Positions 5,780 to 14,715 are shown, numbered from the stretch's first letter. The stretch is DNA of 64,000 bases from Carnobacterium_A antarcticum (GCF_042658365.1 NZ_JBHSQC010000008.1); one strand, 5' to 3'. The notes: generated by a model not told the origin, from the sequence alone. Numbers and translations are program-made.

Positions 5780-8767
5780 TTAAATCGGATTTGTTGTGAA
5801 CGTGCGCAATTCCAAGAAATTTAATACAGCTGAAATCGTTGTAATAGAAGTAAGCAGAGGAATATTTTGTTCATGCGCTGCTTGACGAATGGTCAACTGT
5901 TCTTTTACTGTTTTCGTTTTAGATGCTCTAGTGTCGATCACTAATTGAATTTCCTTTTTATTGATTCTTTTTGCACTGCTTTTATCGATAGACTCAAAAG
6001 ATGGATCCAGCGCAGTCACTACTAAACCTTTTTCAGCTAATTGTTGACTTAATGGTTGAGTAGTTAGCATACGGTATCCTATTTGCTGAAATCGCCTAGT
6101 TAATTCTTCGGCTTGATCTTGATCTTTTTCGGAAAGCAGCAAAAGGATAGAACCAAATTCTGACAAATGAACTTGGGCGGCTTCAAAGGTTTTAAATATT
6201 GCCTTGCCTAACGTTCGATCAGATCCCATAACTTCCCCCATCCAGTCTATTTCAGGTTCTGATGAAAATGAATAAACAGGGGCTTTTACATAAACGGCGG
6301 GGCTTATTGTTTGTGTGTTTTCTTTTAAATCTAATTGAGCTGCTAAAGAGTTACCCAAGAGAACTTGAACGGCCGTCGGAATGATAGGGAAACCCGTTGC
6401 TTTGCTTAAAAAAGGAATCGTTTGAGTTGTCCCTAGTGTTAGATTAAGAAACTGGATGTTTTCTTGCTGAATCGTGAAATACATAGTGGTGATGCCCGTC
6501 CATTTTAAAGCAAGTGCTAGACGAGCGGCATATTCTTTGATTTTCTGCTGTTTTTGTTCAGAAAGAGTTTGTGTAGGATGAACCATCACGGGCTCTGTCC
6601 CTACTCCATTCAGGTGTCCAATGTGTTCGATCAACCCTGGAAATAGTACTCTTTCTCCATCAGAAATACTGATGACTTCGATTTGTTCATCAGCCATTGC
6701 CTGATTCTCCGGTGCAGCATATGGGATAGCCAATTCTGCCAGCAACGGTTGAATAAGTTCGATCATCCCGTCATTCTCTGCCTCTTTGCTGACTAAATAC
6801 GACGGGACAGCGTCCAAGACAGGGATTTCTAAAGGAGTTAACGCTTTAGACAATTCAAGTGCCTCTGGGCCTCCAAATTGAACCATCACGCCTATAGGTT
6901 TTTCCAACTGAACTACCTGTACGATATCCTCCACCGTTGACGGGACCAAATACGTTTTAGCCTGGACAGAAAAATCCGTTGAAAGAGATGCTGGATGGCT
7001 GTTTAATAAGATTGCTTCATAGCCAGCTTCTTGGATAGCCGTTATGGCTTGTAAAAGAGCGCTATCGTATCCTCTTCTTGGATCGTTCATGCCTGTGCTG
7101 GCAGTTAAAAGTAAAATGGACTTTTTACCGATTGCCGTACTTTCATTTTCTTCTTCATACGTACTATAAAAACATGTGGATTGTGCAGCGATTTCTCCCG
7201 CCGAGCTATCAATAGCTTTATAAACAGGAACGATATCATGTGCATTACGCAATCTATTTACTTCGTCAGCGGTTGTTTTCCATAGTGCAGCAATAACTGA
7301 ATCAGAAAATCCATATTCTTTAGCACTTCTTAATGCAGTAAGATCACTAGGGTGACGTTCGAGCTCGTGCTCGATCTCAATGATATGGGCTAATTTATCT
7401 AAGAAAAACAACTCGATTTTTGTTACCTCACTTAACTCTTCAATCGTGTATCCGCGGCGAAGAGCTTCGAGTAAATAAGCGAGATGATCATACTGAGCAT
7501 GCAGTAGGTGCTCTGCTATTTCTTCGTCGTTACTGTGAGTGGCTGTTTTCAGTAACGTTACGCCATCTGCTGTATCCAAAGAACGAAAAGCTTTCAAAAT
7601 CGATTCTTCAAGTGTTCGGCCAATAGCCATTGCTTCTCCGGTAATTTGTTTTTTAGGAGAGTTTCTTTTTACAGATGTCCCATTAGACCAATTCGAAATA
7701 TAGGTAGTAATGTAGTCCAACGTAGGTTCGTATTCGAGATAAGCCGTTTCATTAAACGGATTTTTTAATGTATCTAACGTTAAACCGGCAGCTAGTTTAA
7801 CAGACAATTTGATGATTGGATACCCTGTTGCTTTGCTGACTAAAAGAGTTGAACGAGTAAAACCAGGATCTATTTTAGTCACATAATACATAAAACGGTT
7901 TGGATGAAAAGCGAACTGGATCGTACATCCTCCTTCGATCTCTAATCCGCGGACAATCGTTAATGCTGCATCACGGAGTAATTGGTAATCAAGATCCGTC
8001 AATGTTTGGCTAGGGGTGATCATGATCATAGTTTTTTGATCGGATTCATCTGTCTTCAAATTCTCTGACGTAGAAACAACTAAAGCCTGATCTTTTTTGT
8101 CCCGCAATACTTCAAATTGAATCAATTTATAACCGGTCAGACCCGTTTCAATAAAAATAGGGGTGTGCGGCGATAAAAGAAAATGAGCAGCTGCTACTTT
8201 TTTTACCTTTTCATTAGTAGAACACCATTCTTGTACCCATTCGCCAGTAGGGGTCTGAGACTGAATAAGCAGCGGAAAGCCTTCTTTTTCAGCAAAACCC
8301 AAGGCTTCTGTCTGTGAGTAAACGCCTTGTCCTGCTCGTGTTGGTTCTTTGAGGGTCTGCATCCATTTCCGAAAAGTTTCGGGCTGTTTAATTTTTTGAA
8401 TGGTCTGTTGGCTTGTTCCCAGTACCTTGATGTGCAGTTCTTCTAACAGTCCTGAATGAGCCAACTCTTCCATCAGATAAAAACTTAAAGAGTTGTGTAA
8501 GACAGGAAAGATTTCATTTGGCCGTTCTTTTCGAATGATTTGTGAAACAAAATCAACGGTCAGAGGTTCGATGTAAACTTTATCCGCTCTATCTTTATTT
8601 GTTGCCAATGCGGTTGGATTCGAATCAACCAGAATAACTTCATAGCCGATCTCTTTTAAAGAGAGAATGATTTGGGCTGTTCCGTAATCCACATTAGCTG
8701 AGGAATCACTGTCGCTTGGAGTTGATCCAATCACTAGAACTTTTTTAGCTTTCGCCTTGTTGATCAT
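5780..8767 (-). CDS. carB: Degenerate carbamoyl-phosphate synthase large subunit, probable pseudoenzyme
   Basis: An uninterrupted 995-codon homologue of CarB/PyrAB (usually about 1060-1075 residues). The overall fold can still be followed, for example SKATGYPIIKLSVKLAAGLTL, GEAMAIGRTLEES, YFYSTYEEENES and GEVMGSDRTLGKA. The catalytic signatures are gone. In the first half the RPAF..GGTGGG loop reads IQSQTPTGEWVQ, the HTGDS motif is absent, and IEVNPR reads TKIDPG. In the second half about 50 residues of the ATP-grasp domain are missing near base 6690, and EVNPRASRT reads NLTLGTTQT. ATG 8767 is preferred because AAGGAGG lies 9 bases upstream; the frame is open to 8791. It overlaps carA. Residue comparison is from memory of the family. 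Confidence 0.88.
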   Translation of the reverse strand: MINKAKAKKVLVIGSTPSDSDSSANVDYGTAQIILSLKEIGYEVILVDSNPTALATNKDRADKVYIEPLTVDFVSQIIRKERPNEIFPVLHNSLSFYLMEELAHSGLLEELHIKVLGTSQQTIQKIKQPETFRKWMQTLKEPTRAGQGVYSQTEALGFAEKEGFPLLIQSQTPTGEWVQEWCSTNEKVKKVAAAHFLLSPHTPIFIETGLTGYKLIQFEVLRDKKDQALVVSTSENLKTDESDQKTMIMITPSQTLTDLDYQLLRDAALTIVRGLEIEGGCTIQFAFHPNRFMYYVTKIDPGFTRSTLLVSKATGYPIIKLSVKLAAGLTLDTLKNPFNETAYLEYEPTLDYITTYISNWSNGTSVKRNSPKKQITGEAMAIGRTLEESILKAFRSLDTADGVTLLKTATHSNDEEIAEHLLHAQYDHLAYLLEALRRGYTIEELSEVTKIELFFLDKLAHIIEIEHELERHPSDLTALRSAKEYGFSDSVIAALWKTTADEVNRLRNAHDIVPVYKAIDSSAGEIAAQSTCFYSTYEEENESTAIGKKSILLLTASTGMNDPRRGYDSALLQAITAIQEAGYEAILLNSHPASLSTDFSVQAKTYLVPSTVEDIVQVVQLEKPIGVMVQFGGPEALELSKALTPLEIPVLDAVPSYLVSKEAENDGMIELIQPLLAELAIPYAAPENQAMADEQIEVISISDGERVLFPGLIEHIGHLNGVGTEPVMVHPTQTLSEQKQQKIKEYAARLALALKWTGITTMYFTIQQENIQFLNLTLGTTQTIPFLSKATGFPIIPTAVQVLLGNSLAAQLDLKENTQTISPAVYVKAPVYSFSSEPEIDWMGEVMGSDRTLGKAIFKTFEAAQVHLSEFGSILLLLSEKDQDQAEELTRRFQQIGYRMLTTQPLSQQLAEKGLVVTALDPSFESIDKSSAKRINKKEIQLVIDTRASKTKTVKEQLTIRQAAHEQNIPLLTSITTISAVLNFLELRTFTTNPI

Positions 8768-9848
8768 GCTCTCTTGCCTCCTTCCAACCATCGATCATTT
8801 CCATAAACTGATCGAATAGATGAACAGCGTCATGCGGCCCCGGTGTTGCGTTAGGCTGAAACAAAGTGCTGAAAACAGGCTGGTAGCGGTGTTTTATTCC
8901 GGCTATAGCGCTGTCTTTAATTTCTGTATGAGTGATGATCCATTGATCAACATCGAGTGTTTCTTTTTCTAATGCAAAGCGATGGTTTTGTGAAGTGAAA
9001 TCAACTCGACCAGTTGCCTCTTCCCTTACAGCGTAATTAAAACCATGATGACCTACTTTCAATTTGCTGATTTTAGCTCCATTAGCAAGCGCGATCAGTT
9101 GGTGGCCCAGACCAATCCCGAAAATAGGAACCGTACCTTGCAACTCTTGAACCATTTTAAGAGCTTGCGGCAAATCATTTGGATCACCTGGGCCGTTGCT
9201 CAACATGACCCCGTCCGGAGCCAAGTTTAAAATGGTTTCTCCTGTTGTATCATAAGGTAAAACGACAACATGGCAATTGCGTTTGTTTAATTCTTTTAAA
9301 AGACTGTGTTTTAAACCAAAGTCGATCACAATGATATTTCTTCCTACTCCTGGACTAGCATAAGAACGGCTAGCCGAGACTTGCGATACCTGGTTGCTAG
9401 GCAAGACCGTTGCTCTTAACTGGTCAAACGCATGAACTAAGTCATCTTGAGCGTCGATTAACATACCGCGCATAATGCCGGATTCACGAATGTGACGTGT
9501 TAGTCTCCGCGTATCGATACCCGAAATCCCGGGTATTTTTTTGATTTTTAAAAATTCATCCAAGTTCATTTGACTGCGCCAGTTAGCTGGAACACGGGCA
9601 AATTCTTTGACAATAACTGCTTTACAAATCGATTCGATGGATTCATAGTCATCTCGGTTTATGCCGGTATTGCCCACTAAAGGATTAGCAAAAACTAAAA
9701 TTTGACCGTTGTAAGAAGGATCGGTTATCGTTTCTTGGTAGCCGGTCATTCCCGTTGTAAAAACAACTTCCCCAATCGTATCAATCAAAGAACCGAATCC
9801 TTTGCCTTTAAAGATAGTGCCGTCTTCTAAAATTAGTAAACGATCCAT
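8745..9848 (-). CDS. carA: Carbamoyl-phosphate synthase small subunit lacking its catalytic triad
   Basis: A full-length 367-residue CarA/PyrAA homologue: N-terminal CarA domain (about 1-165; ILEDGTIFKGKGFG, TGMTGYQET) and class I glutamine amidotransferase domain (about 170-355; LSNGPGDP). The amidotransferase normally releases ammonia from glutamine using Cys, His and Glu. Here the nucleophile motif GICLGHQ reads GIGLGHQ (Gly246, codon at 9111-9113), and the HPE motif reads QPN (Gln331 and Asn333, codons at 8856-8858 and 8850-8852). The glutamine-binding glycine in QNHG is Arg290. Glutaminase activity is therefore not expected. The frame is intact, abuts pyrC and overlaps carB. Confidence 0.93.
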   Translation of the reverse strand: MDRLLILEDGTIFKGKGFGSLIDTIGEVVFTTGMTGYQETITDPSYNGQILVFANPLVGNTGINRDDYESIESICKAVIVKEFARVPANWRSQMNLDEFLKIKKIPGISGIDTRRLTRHIRESGIMRGMLIDAQDDLVHAFDQLRATVLPSNQVSQVSASRSYASPGVGRNIIVIDFGLKHSLLKELNKRNCHVVVLPYDTTGETILNLAPDGVMLSNGPGDPNDLPQALKMVQELQGTVPIFGIGLGHQLIALANGAKISKLKVGHHGFNYAVREEATGRVDFTSQNHRFALEKETLDVDQWIITHTEIKDSAIAGIKHRYQPVFSTLFQPNATPGPHDAVHLFDQFMEMIDGWKEAREHDQQGES

Positions 9849-9850
9849 CC

Positions 9851-11146
9851 TTAAATTACCTCCTCATATACAATCTTTCCATCTGCGATCGTCATAACAG
9901 TCGTGCCTTTTACTTTCCAGCCAATAAAAGGTGTATTGGCTGACAGCGACAAAAAGTCTTCTTCTCGAATGTCTTTGGCAGTAGTTAAATCAAACAAGGC
10001 TAAATCAGCTTGTTTGCCAACCGCTAAAATACCGCTATCCAAGTTGAATATTTTGGCCGGTTGAACGGTTAACCAGTCAACCACTTGTTTCAATGTGAAA
10101 ATGCCTGTTTCAACCAAGTGTGTATAAAGTAAAGAAAAGGCTGTTTCGCTTCCGACGATCCCAAATGGAGATCCAATCATGCTGCCTTCTTTTTCTTCTT
10201 TGCTGTGCGGTGCATGATCTGTAGCGATCATATCAATTGTACCATCAAGTAAACCTTTAATTAAAGCCGCACGGTCTTCTTTGCTTCTTAAAGGAGGATT
10301 CATTTTATACAGACTAGTATCTCCAGGAATATCCTCTTCTGTCAGAATCAAGTGATGAGGCGCGACTTCAGCCGTTACATGGATGCCGGCTTTCTTGGCA
10401 TCGCGGATAACTCGGACACTTTCTTTTGTTGAAACATGACAAACGTGGTAATGCGCTCCAGTTGCCTCACTGATCAAAACGTCACGTGCAATTTGGCTCG
10501 CTTCAGTGATGTTTAAGATCCCTGGCAAACCCAGTTCACGTGAACGCTTGCCTTCGTGCATCACGCCGCCAAACAATAAAGAATCATCTTCTGTATGGGC
10601 CACGATCGCTACATTATTTTTAGCGGCTTCTTTCATTGCTAAATACATGGTCCCAGCTGATTGCACTCCGACTCCATCATTGGTGAAGGCAAATGCTCCT
10701 GCAGCAATTAAAGCTTTTTGATCGGTTAAATGATCGCTGCGCAGCCCTTTAGTAATTGGAGCGTATTGCAATACTTTGATAACCGCATCCGCTTTATTTT
10801 TTTCCTGAAGAGCCAGCATTTTTTCAGGCGTATCCGGTTCCGGGTTTACGTTTGGCATTGCGCAAATGGTAGTGAATCCGCCTCTTGCCGCTGCCTCCGT
10901 ACCTGTTTTAATGGTTTCTTTGTAAGAAAAACCTGGTTCTCTTAAATGAACATGAACATCGATCAGACCCGGAGTCAGTAAAGCTCCTTTAGCATCAATG
11001 ATGTTCTCCGGTTCTGTTTTCCCTTTGATTAAAGAAGCTACATCATCCCCTATTGCAGCAATCTTGTCTTCTTTAATCACTAGTTCGGTTAAGTTAAGAT
11101 TCCCTTGTTGATCTATCGTGGTTGCATTTTTGATCCATAGTGTCAT
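9851..11146 (-). CDS. pyrC: Dihydroorotase
   Basis: Cyclises carbamoyl aspartate to dihydroorotate, step three of UMP synthesis. The 431 residues carry the zinc-binding signatures of the amidohydrolase family: DVHVHLREPG (about residues 63-72), TNDGVGVQ, AHTED, CHVST and ATDHAPH. No key residue seems changed, in contrast to CarA and CarB downstream. It lies 43 bases after pyrB and 2 bases before carA, with a GAGGGA binding site. Confidence 0.96.
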   Translation of the reverse strand: MTLWIKNATTIDQQGNLNLTELVIKEDKIAAIGDDVASLIKGKTEPENIIDAKGALLTPGLIDVHVHLREPGFSYKETIKTGTEAAARGGFTTICAMPNVNPEPDTPEKMLALQEKNKADAVIKVLQYAPITKGLRSDHLTDQKALIAAGAFAFTNDGVGVQSAGTMYLAMKEAAKNNVAIVAHTEDDSLLFGGVMHEGKRSRELGLPGILNITEASQIARDVLISEATGAHYHVCHVSTKESVRVIRDAKKAGIHVTAEVAPHHLILTEEDIPGDTSLYKMNPPLRSKEDRAALIKGLLDGTIDMIATDHAPHSKEEKEGSMIGSPFGIVGSETAFSLLYTHLVETGIFTLKQVVDWLTVQPAKIFNLDSGILAVGKQADLALFDLTTAKDIREEDFLSLSANTPFIGWKVKGTTVMTIADGKIVYEEVI

Positions 11147-11189
11147 TTTTATCCCTCATTAGCTTTCTTTATTTCTATTCAATACTATT

Positions 11190-12116
11190 CTACCCTTTTT
11201 GACCAGCCAATACTGCTTCTAAGATGGCCATTCTTGTAAAGACGCCATTAGCCATTTGAGCCACGATTCGCGCCCGTGGACATTCCAGTAAAGTACTTTG
11301 CAGTTCAACATCGCGGTTAACCGGAGCAGGGTGCATAATAATGGCGTGGTCCAGCATCTTGCTTTCTCTGCTTTCTGTTAAGCCGTACATTGTTAGATAA
11401 GCAGGTTTAGAAAAGTTTCCGTACGTTTCATGCCGCTCATGTTGAATGCGCAGCAACATCATCACGTCAACTATTTTGATCAGGTCATCCATTGGAACGT
11501 ATTGTCCATATTGATCAAACGATTCATCGTACCATTCAGGCGGACCGGAGAAGTATAGTGTAGCTCCAAGGCGTTTCAACATCTGCATGTTTGATCGCGC
11601 AACTCGAGAATGAGTTAAATCGCCAACAATTGCAACTTTTAGACCTTCAAAATAACCAAACTCTTCATAAATCGTCATTAAATCTAACAGGCATTGACTC
11701 GGGTGTTGTCCTGCACCATCGCCGCCATTGATGATTGAACAGGTAATCGTAGGACTAGCGATCAATTCAGAATAGAAAGCCTCTGATGGGTGGCGAATAA
11801 CCGCGACATCTACTCCAATAGCTGACATCGTCAGTACGGTATCGTATAAGCTCTCTCCTTTTGTTACACTGCTTGTCGAAGGTTCAAAATCGATGACTTT
11901 GATTCCCATTTTATTTTCAGCCATTTCAAAACTTTTATGTGTCCGTGTACTGTTTTCAAAAAACAGGTTAACAGCATATTTCTTATCGTCATACGAAGGA
12001 TGAACTCCTTTTTTAAATTCACCAGCACGACCGATCAGAGCTAGTACTTCTTCGTTCGTTAATGCTTCGACTGAAACAAAATGTTCTAATTGAATGCTTT
12101 CGATGACTCCACCCAT
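11190..12116 (-). CDS. pyrB: Aspartate carbamoyltransferase catalytic subunit
   Basis: Joins carbamoyl phosphate and aspartate, the committed step of pyrimidine synthesis. The 308 residues keep the carbamoyl-phosphate site FFENSTRT (about 52-59), TKGES, IRHP, GGDGAGQHPSQ, HSRVARS and HPAPVNRDVE. It therefore looks active although the operon's own carbamoyl-phosphate synthase looks dead. Its leader carries a PyrR attenuator, and an AAGGGGG binding site precedes ATG. No uracil permease gene lies between pyrR and pyrB, where one often occurs. Confidence 0.96.
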   Translation of the reverse strand: MGGVIESIQLEHFVSVEALTNEEVLALIGRAGEFKKGVHPSYDDKKYAVNLFFENSTRTHKSFEMAENKMGIKVIDFEPSTSSVTKGESLYDTVLTMSAIGVDVAVIRHPSEAFYSELIASPTITCSIINGGDGAGQHPSQCLLDLMTIYEEFGYFEGLKVAIVGDLTHSRVARSNMQMLKRLGATLYFSGPPEWYDESFDQYGQYVPMDDLIKIVDVMMLLRIQHERHETYGNFSKPAYLTMYGLTESRESKMLDHAIIMHPAPVNRDVELQSTLLECPRARIVAQMANGVFTRMAILEAVLAGQKG

Positions 12117-12260
12117 TTTATAGTCCCCCTTGTTTTTTGTACTTCAGTAACCGGTTAGTTCCTTAAAGCCCTTGAATTCAGTTTAATTGTCTTAGGTAGA
12201 TTTGAGCCGGTTCTCTATTATGCCTCACTGCTTAGTGTTTGGTGGTTGCTGAGGGCAAAT

Positions 12261-12376
12261 AAAAAGAACCTAAAGATCTTAGAGACCTTTAGGTTCGATA
12301 ATAGCCCAACAGTATAGGAGCAGACGGCTCCCAGCTTGCTGGTTTATAGTCGTGACCTTTTGTGTCTCTCTGGACT
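12261..12376 (-). promoter_or_regulatory. PyrR-dependent transcription attenuator in the pyrR-pyrB interval
   Basis: Reading the minus strand, a PyrR-binding anti-antiterminator core occurs first (AGTCCAGAGAGACACAAAAGG, complement of 12356-12376; fits the known ARUCCNGNGAGGUU pattern with one change). A terminator follows: GAACCTAAAG and its complement at 12266-12296, then a T run. With UMP, PyrR binding should free the terminator and reduce pyrB expression. The further 144 bases to pyrB hold only weak inverted repeats. Confidence 0.9.
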
Positions 12377-12397
12377 CAATTAAAGTTTCACTTTGAT

Positions 12398-12943
12398 TTA
12401 AGTTAATTTCTGAATCATCACGTGATCTGCCCCATCGATTTCTTCGACCGCGACTTTGATTTGTTCTTCCAATGATGTTGGGATGTTCTTTCCTACAAAA
12501 TCAGCGCGAATCGGCAATTCTCGATGTCCTCGATCGACTAAGACGGCTAATGAGATCTTCCCAGGACGTCCGATATCCATTAAAGCATCTAATGCTGCCC
12601 GGATCGTGCGGCCTGTATACAAAACATCGTCAATTAAAATGACTTGCTTGCCTTCAATAGAAACAGGAATATCCGTTCCTTTGACTTCAGGTTCGCGGTC
12701 CTCACTAGTGTGGACATCGTCGCGGTACAACGAAATGTCTAATTCACCGACTGGTACCGCAACTCCTTCAAGTTGCTGCATTCGTTCAGCGATCCGCTTA
12801 GCAAGGTAAATGCCTCGTGTTTTGATGCCGACCAGTATCAAGTTTTCAATACCTTTATTTTGTTCAATAATTTCATATGTGATCCGTGTCAAAGCACGTT
12901 TCATAGCATTTTCATCTACTACTTCTACTTCAGATTTAATCAA
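12398..12943 (-). CDS. pyrR: Bifunctional pyr operon attenuator and uracil phosphoribosyltransferase
   Basis: PyrR binds pyr leader RNA in response to UMP and promotes transcription termination; it also has weak uracil phosphoribosyltransferase activity. The 181 residues show the PRPP motif (VILIDDVLYTGRTIRAALDAL, about residues 98-118) and the basic RNA-binding face. It is the first gene of the operon and lies between two PyrR-binding attenuators, so it controls its own expression as well as that of the structural genes. Confidence 0.96.
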   Translation of the reverse strand: MIKSEVEVVDENAMKRALTRITYEIIEQNKGIENLILVGIKTRGIYLAKRIAERMQQLEGVAVPVGELDISLYRDDVHTSEDREPEVKGTDIPVSIEGKQVILIDDVLYTGRTIRAALDALMDIGRPGKISLAVLVDRGHRELPIRADFVGKNIPTSLEEQIKVAVEEIDGADHVMIQKLT

Positions 12944-12999
12944 TGTCCTTTACTCCTCCTTCAGTACCAGCATATAATTAATTTTTTCTGTTTAGCGAT

Positions 13000-13109
13000 A
13001 AAAAATGCCCTCTTACCTATTGAGTAAGAGGGCATTCTGAGGTTGACTGTTTTAAAAACTAGCTAGTCTTCGCTCATACGTGTCTGCTCCTTCTTAGTCT
13101 CACAGGACT
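13000..13109 (-). promoter_or_regulatory. PyrR-dependent attenuator in the pyrR leader
   Basis: On the minus strand the PyrR-binding core AGTCCTGTGAGACTAAG (complement of 13087-13109) precedes a strong terminator with 13-base arms (AATGCCCTCTTAC, 13004-13016 and 13024-13036) and a T run. It fits the classical PyrR attenuation pattern and is the first control point of the operon. Confidence 0.92.
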
Positions 13110-13145
13110 AGGATTAAAGGATTACTTGTTTTTCTATCTCCAAAG

Positions 13146-13174
13146 ACTTTACCGTGTCCCGCATGAAAAGTCAA
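13146..13174 (-). promoter_or_regulatory. Promoter of the pyr operon
   Basis: On the minus strand, TTGACT (complement of 13169-13174) and TAAAGT (complement of 13146-13151) are spaced by exactly 17 bases. The -35 box overlaps the stop codon of rluD. The start of transcription would fall just upstream of the first PyrR-binding site. Confidence 0.85.
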
Positions 13175-14079
13175 CGGTTTTCTCTTAACTCAGCAAGAGT
13201 TTCTTCAAACAATGCAGGTAAAGGTGCTTCAAAAGTTAAAAATTCCCCAGTACGCGGATGCTTAAATCCAAGGACTTTAGCATGTAAAAATTGGCCATTT
13301 CCTGCTAACGTTTTTCGCGGACCATAGATAGGATCTCCTGCCAATGGATAACCAATGTATTTCATATGCACTCTAATTTGATGCGTTCGGCCTGTTTCTA
13401 ATTTCAACGAAACAAGGGTGAAATCTTTAAACCGTTCTAAAACGCGGAAATGGGTCACTGCCGGACGTCCGTCTTGGATGATATCTTGTTTTTTACGGTC
13501 TGCTTTTGAACGACCTAAAGGAGCATCTATCGTACCTTTGTCATGGGGTATTACACCATGGACTAAAGCAATGTATTCTCTTAAAGAAGTGCGGTCTTTC
13601 AACTGAGTTGCTAGTTTTTCATGAGCAAAATCATTTTTAGCAACCATCAATAAGCCGCTTGTGTCTTTATCGATTCGGTGTACGATACCCGGACGGATGG
13701 TTCCGTTGATTCCAGATAAATCTTTTACTTGATACATCAACGCATTTACTAGTGTACCTGTTTGGTGACCAGCGGAAGGATGTACGACTAATCCTTGTGG
13801 TTTGTTGACCACTACGACATCTTTATCTTCATAAACGATATCAAGAGGGATATTTTCAGCTTGAACGTCTAAAGGGACAAGCTCTGGCTCAGTGATCGTG
13901 ATGGCATCCCCTGGTTGGACTTGATAATTTGGCTTCGTCGAAGCGTTATTGACCAAAACATCTCCTTCTTTAATCCATTGCTGAACATGGGAACGTGTTT
14001 TGTCAGGCAGCAATTCGACAAGAACTTTGTCTAATCGCCCTTTTTCATTTTCTATTGTAAACTGATATGCTTGAGACAT
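13171..14079 (-). CDS. rluD: 23S rRNA pseudouridine synthase, RluD family
   Basis: Converts specific uridines of 23S rRNA (or tRNA) to pseudouridine. The 302 residues show an N-terminal S4 RNA-binding domain (about 12-75) and the RluA-family catalytic domain with the aspartate in HRIDKDTSGLLMVAKN. The Bacillus homologue is YlyB. It lies 40 bases after lspA, the same arrangement as in many Firmicutes, where lspA-rluD-pyrR is a common order. Exact target sites are not readable from sequence. Confidence 0.93.
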   Translation of the reverse strand: MSQAYQFTIENEKGRLDKVLVELLPDKTRSHVQQWIKEGDVLVNNASTKPNYQVQPGDAITITEPELVPLDVQAENIPLDIVYEDKDVVVVNKPQGLVVHPSAGHQTGTLVNALMYQVKDLSGINGTIRPGIVHRIDKDTSGLLMVAKNDFAHEKLATQLKDRTSLREYIALVHGVIPHDKGTIDAPLGRSKADRKKQDIIQDGRPAVTHFRVLERFKDFTLVSLKLETGRTHQIRVHMKYIGYPLAGDPIYGPRKTLAGNGQFLHAKVLGFKHPRTGEFLTFEAPLPALFEETLAELRENR

Positions 14080-14119
14080 ACAAAAACTCCTTTTTAATGA
14101 TCAGGTTTGACATAAGCGT

Positions 14120-14587
14120 TTAACCTGGACTGTTCTTTTTTTGTTTTTTTTCATCGAGAAAGACATAAAGGATCATCAGTACGACACCGATGCTCAATGC
14201 CATGTCCGCGACATTAAAGATTGGAAAGTTAATAAATTCTAGACGAACCATATCGATAACGTATTCGACACGCAGGCGATCGATAAAGTTGCCAATGGAT
14301 CCGGCCAAAATAAAAGCCAATGCGATCGACAGCAAACGGCTATTCTTTCCATATTTTTGTAAATAAACGACCACTACTCCGACGACGACAATGGTTACCA
14401 GATAGAAAAACCACATTTTTCCTTCTAAAATACTCCAAGCTGCGCCGGTATTCCGAATGTACATCCATGATAAAACACCTGGAATAACTTCGACGACCTC
14501 ATATAAATCAATATGGGCTACAGTCAAATACTTTGTCCATTGGTCAACGCCAATAATGACAGCAGCTAAAACATAATATAAAAACAT
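14120..14587 (-). CDS. lspA: Lipoprotein signal peptidase (signal peptidase II)
   Basis: An integral membrane aspartyl protease that cleaves the signal peptide of prolipoproteins after lipidation. The 155 residues have four hydrophobic segments and the two catalytic aspartates in GNFIDRL and FNVADMA near the C-terminal third. The window also encodes likely substrates, the YkyA and deacetylase lipoproteins. It heads an lspA-rluD unit. Confidence 0.95.
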   Translation of the reverse strand: MFLYYVLAAVIIGVDQWTKYLTVAHIDLYEVVEVIPGVLSWMYIRNTGAAWSILEGKMWFFYLVTIVVVGVVVVYLQKYGKNSRLLSIALAFILAGSIGNFIDRLRVEYVIDMVRLEFINFPIFNVADMALSIGVVLMILYVFLDEKKQKKNSPG

Positions 14588-14715
14588 AGGTGTACCTCGC
14601 TTTGTTTATAATCTTCTAAATCTAGTCTTCTCCCATTTTACATGATATGCTAGCCAAGTGATAGTTTTTTATTTTGTTGAAGAATGAAAGGTTTACAAAT
14701 CTCTAAGCTTTTTTA

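Noticed and set aside
5780..8791. Calling carB a simple pseudogene
   Set aside because: There is no stop or frameshift in 995 codons, and the binding site and overlap with carA are kept; I report a coding gene with probable loss of catalysis.
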